A stretch of DNA of 64,000 bases from DATJGR01 sp963735085. Lineage in GTDB: Bacteria > Pseudomonadota > Gammaproteobacteria > Pseudomonadales > Azotimanducaceae. The stretch spans positions 2,418,001-2,482,000 of the forward strand of contig CAVTJP010000005.1 in NCBI GenBank assembly GCA_963735085.1, given 5' to 3'. Positions 62,038-64,000 of the stretch are shown here, in pieces. The notes under the pieces are model-generated. The model did not search any database and had not been told where the DNA came from. It saw only the letters and a program-made list of their open reading frames with translations. The first letter of the stretch is position 1, and each line of letters opens with the position of its first letter. A program made the translations under genes and the position numbers.

Positions 62038-63048
62038 TCAAGCTCCGTTGCCGTGCCACAACACGAACGCGGCGGTGCCCAACACGTTCAACAGCGCCAG
62101 CGGCAGACAGAATTTCCACGCCGCTTCCATCATTTGATCGTAGCGGGGCCGCGGCAGCGAAGCACGCAACAGCACGAACACCGACATGAACACCGACGCT
62201 TTTACGGCGAACCAGATGAAGGGAATCTGTTTGAGCAGCGGGAGTTGATCCTCGAACGGCACGTGCCAGCCGCCGAAATAGAGCGCAACCGTCAGTGATG
62301 AGATCAATACGATGCCGACGTACTCGGCGACGAAGAACATGCCGAACTTCATACCCGAGTATTCCGTGTGATAGCCGGCGGCGAGTTCGGCTTCCGCCTC
62401 CGGCAGGTCGAACGGAATCCGGTGAATCACGGCAATGCCGGCAAGCACCCAGACACAGAAGCCGAAGAACTGCGGGAAAACGAACCAGAGGTGCCGTTGC
62501 GCGTCGACGATGTGCACCAGATCGAAGCTGCCCGTCACCATCACCACGCCCATCAGCGACAGGCCCATGAACACCTCGTAGGACATCATCTGCACGGCCG
62601 AACGCAACCCGCCGAGCAGCGCGTACTTACTGTTCGACGACCAGCCGCCGAGGATGACCGCGTAGACCGCAAGCCCGGCAATGGCGAAGAAGAACAGGAT
62701 GCCGTCATTGGGCGATGTGACGACCCAGTTCGGCGTCACGGGAACCAGCGAAAACGCCAGCAGCATCAGACCGATCGCGAGCGCGGGCGCCAGGATGAAC
62801 GTGAACCGGTCGACGAACGGCGGTGTCCAGTCTTCCTTGAAGAAAATCTTGATCATGTCGGCGGGTACTTGCAGCAGGCCGAACCAGCCGACCCGATTTG
62901 GGCCGTAGCGGTCCTGCCACAAACCGAGCATGCGGCGTTCGACCCAGATCATCTGCGCACCCGCGAGAACCACGCCAAGGAGTATCACGACGGATTTGAA
63001 TATCGCCCAGAAAATCGCACCGAGTTCGGGCGTGACCCAATCGAACAT
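62038..63048 (-). CDS. nuoH: NADH-quinone oxidoreductase subunit H
   Basis: 336 aa. Quinone-binding membrane subunit: AQMIWVERRMLGLWQDRYGP (the ERR...RxGPN signature), GLLQVPADMIKIFFKEDW, HRIPFDLPEAEAELAAGYHT (acidic loop), EYSGMKFGMFFVAEYVG, and FVLLRASLPRPRYDQMM. Eight helices. Complete, with nuoG 3 bp upstream. Confidence 0.96.
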   Translation of the reverse strand: MFDWVTPELGAIFWAIFKSVVILLGVVLAGAQMIWVERRMLGLWQDRYGPNRVGWFGLLQVPADMIKIFFKEDWTPPFVDRFTFILAPALAIGLMLLAFSLVPVTPNWVVTSPNDGILFFFAIAGLAVYAVILGGWSSNSKYALLGGLRSAVQMMSYEVFMGLSLMGVVMVTGSFDLVHIVDAQRHLWFVFPQFFGFCVWVLAGIAVIHRIPFDLPEAEAELAAGYHTEYSGMKFGMFFVAEYVGIVLISSLTVALYFGGWHVPFEDQLPLLKQIPFIWFAVKASVFMSVFVLLRASLPRPRYDQMMEAAWKFCLPLALLNVLGTAAFVLWHGNGA

Positions 63049-63051
63049 CCG

Positions 63052-64000
63052 TCAGGCTCCGTTTGCGACGGTGCACGTCGTGTCGGTCGTGAACAGCGCG
63101 ATGCCGGGCAGCCCGACTGGGACGCCGGCGAATCCGCGCGGGAAGTCGCTGCGTATCCGAGGCGTCACGTCAACGACACGCGCGCCGATCGTCAACCGTG
63201 CGCGTGCGTGTTCGTCGATACCGAAGCGCTCCGCGTCGTCGTGATTCAGCATGACGTAGGCTGCCGGCATGCGCGCCTGAATCGGCTTGGCAAGACTCGT
63301 CAGTTCTTCAGAGCCGAAGAGTTCGTGTAACGGCACGAGTGTCAGCTCGGCGCCCCTCTGTTGTTGTGGTTTCCGTAGTTGATGTGGTGGCTGCGACAGC
63401 TCCGGATCGAAGTACTGCGGTGTGGCCTGCGGTTGAGCGCGGAACAGATATTTACCCGGATCGCCGCCGCGCAGTGCGCCGCCGATTTCGGTCTGGAACT
63501 TGTTCCATGCCTGCGGCGAGTTCCAGCCGGGCGCCCAAGCAAACGGCAGCAATTCCGGTGGCCGATCGACCGCGCCGGTGCCGTTGTAGCCTTCCATCGA
63601 AAAATTGAGTGCCGTATCGGCGTCCTGGGTCGAACGCGGCTCGTGCACGAAGACGATTGCGCGTGCCGCGGTACGGCCCGATTGACGTTGCGGCGCGCGT
63701 GAAATACGCATGCCACGAATACGAAAGTCGGCACCCGGTGCGGCACCAACAACGCCATCGAACTGCGGCATTGCGGCCTCGAATTCGGCGAGTACCGCAT
63801 CGAGATTTTCGGTTTCCAGCTCGCCGCCGCGCAGCCGACCGAACCAGCGCCACGATTCGAGGGTTTCAATCGATCGGTCGTAATAGGCCGGATCGTAGGT
63901 CTGGAAATAGCGTTGTGCACGTCCTTCCATGTTCACCAGCGTGCCGGTTGCTTCAGCGAACGTCGCCGCCGGCAGGATCACATCTGCGCGTTGGGCGGTG
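63052..64000 (-). CDS. nuoG: NADH-quinone oxidoreductase subunit G, C-terminal part
   Basis: The last 315 codons are visible; the gene runs off the right edge. The first visible residues TAQRADVILPAATFAEATGT then LVNMEGRAQRYFQ match the molybdopterin-oxidoreductase-like domain of NuoG. The N-terminal 2Fe-2S and 4Fe-4S domains lie outside. The C-terminal part includes YVMLNHDDAERFGIDEHARA and ARVVDVTPRIRSDFPRGFAG, a molybdopterin dinucleotide-binding-like domain, ending GIALFTTD. Peripheral-arm subunit of complex I. Confidence 0.93.
   Translation of the reverse strand, partial: TAQRADVILPAATFAEATGTLVNMEGRAQRYFQTYDPAYYDRSIETLESWRWFGRLRGGELETENLDAVLAEFEAAMPQFDGVVGAAPGADFRIRGMRISRAPQRQSGRTAARAIVFVHEPRSTQDADTALNFSMEGYNGTGAVDRPPELLPFAWAPGWNSPQAWNKFQTEIGGALRGGDPGKYLFRAQPQATPQYFDPELSQPPHQLRKPQQQRGAELTLVPLHELFGSEELTSLAKPIQARMPAAYVMLNHDDAERFGIDEHARARLTIGARVVDVTPRIRSDFPRGFAGVPVGLPGIALFTTDTTCTVANGA

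Noticed and set aside
1..64000. CRISPR arrays, tRNA or rRNA genes, intact IS elements
   Set aside because: No regularly spaced repeats, cloverleaf-like sequences, rRNA segments or transposase genes were seen.

Overview
The window is gene-dense, GC-rich bacterial chromosome. An outer-membrane β-barrel protein, TolC-type and RND export parts, a nuo operon in G-H-I-J-K-L-M-N order and a split NAD(P) transhydrogenase indicate a Gram-negative proteobacterium. I infer a gammaproteobacterium outside the best-studied enteric and pseudomonad groups, but no rRNA, tRNA or ribosomal gene is present to fix this. No CRISPR array, intact insertion sequence or prophage gene was seen.

Layout. 1-1302: the tail of a cytochrome-like protein and an outer-membrane β-barrel protein carrying a CxxCH haem motif. 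1508-1983: decayed pieces of a fatty-acid-hydroxylase-type gene and a permease. 1992-6967: a DmeF-type metal exporter, a DUF5996 protein, two convergent pirins and a LysR regulator. 6995-13280: a tightly packed copper-resistance operon (His/Cys-rich periplasmic protein, TolC-like lipoprotein, two-domain multicopper oxidase, cytochrome c, Cu(I) P-type ATPase). 13297-17799: two VOC genes (one frameshifted), a CoA transferase/crotonase pair and a β-propeller protein. 17814-26394: a membrane-lipid modification cluster (desaturase, FAD protein, DUF1365, two cyclopropane-synthase-type methyltransferases flanking DUF2878, divergent DUF6134) that runs into a sensor kinase whose response regulator is encoded tail-to-tail on the other strand.

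26526-36826: mostly minus-strand accessory metabolism and export: two LLM flavin oxidoreductases, a Rieske oxygenase, a pair of ABC exporter half-transporters, a phospholipase-D-like protein, an ankyrin protein and a shrunken VOC gene. At its end lies a DUF2178-like membrane protein plus XRE regulator behind a promoter whose -35 and -10 boxes lie inside direct repeats. 37098-38749: transhydrogenase pntAB-pntB without its usual dI partner. 38766-49150: a sugar-mutarotase-like protein, tandem-EthD protein, YebC/PmpR regulator, amidase, DUF2142-type membrane protein, an ArsR-SRPBCC-VOC operon, a long soluble protein ending in a CorA-like GMN membrane hairpin, and an acyl-CoA dehydrogenase.

49259-55374: a TerC-type protein, then an RND pump (TetR, adaptor, permease) in one overlapping operon. 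55590-55701: a 112-bp palindromic element. 55747-64000: respiratory complex I (nuoN back to a partial nuoG). The copper operon exports and oxidises copper. The lipid cluster probably alters unsaturated membrane fatty acids under its adjoining two-component system. The nuo and pnt operons handle NADH/NADPH energetics.
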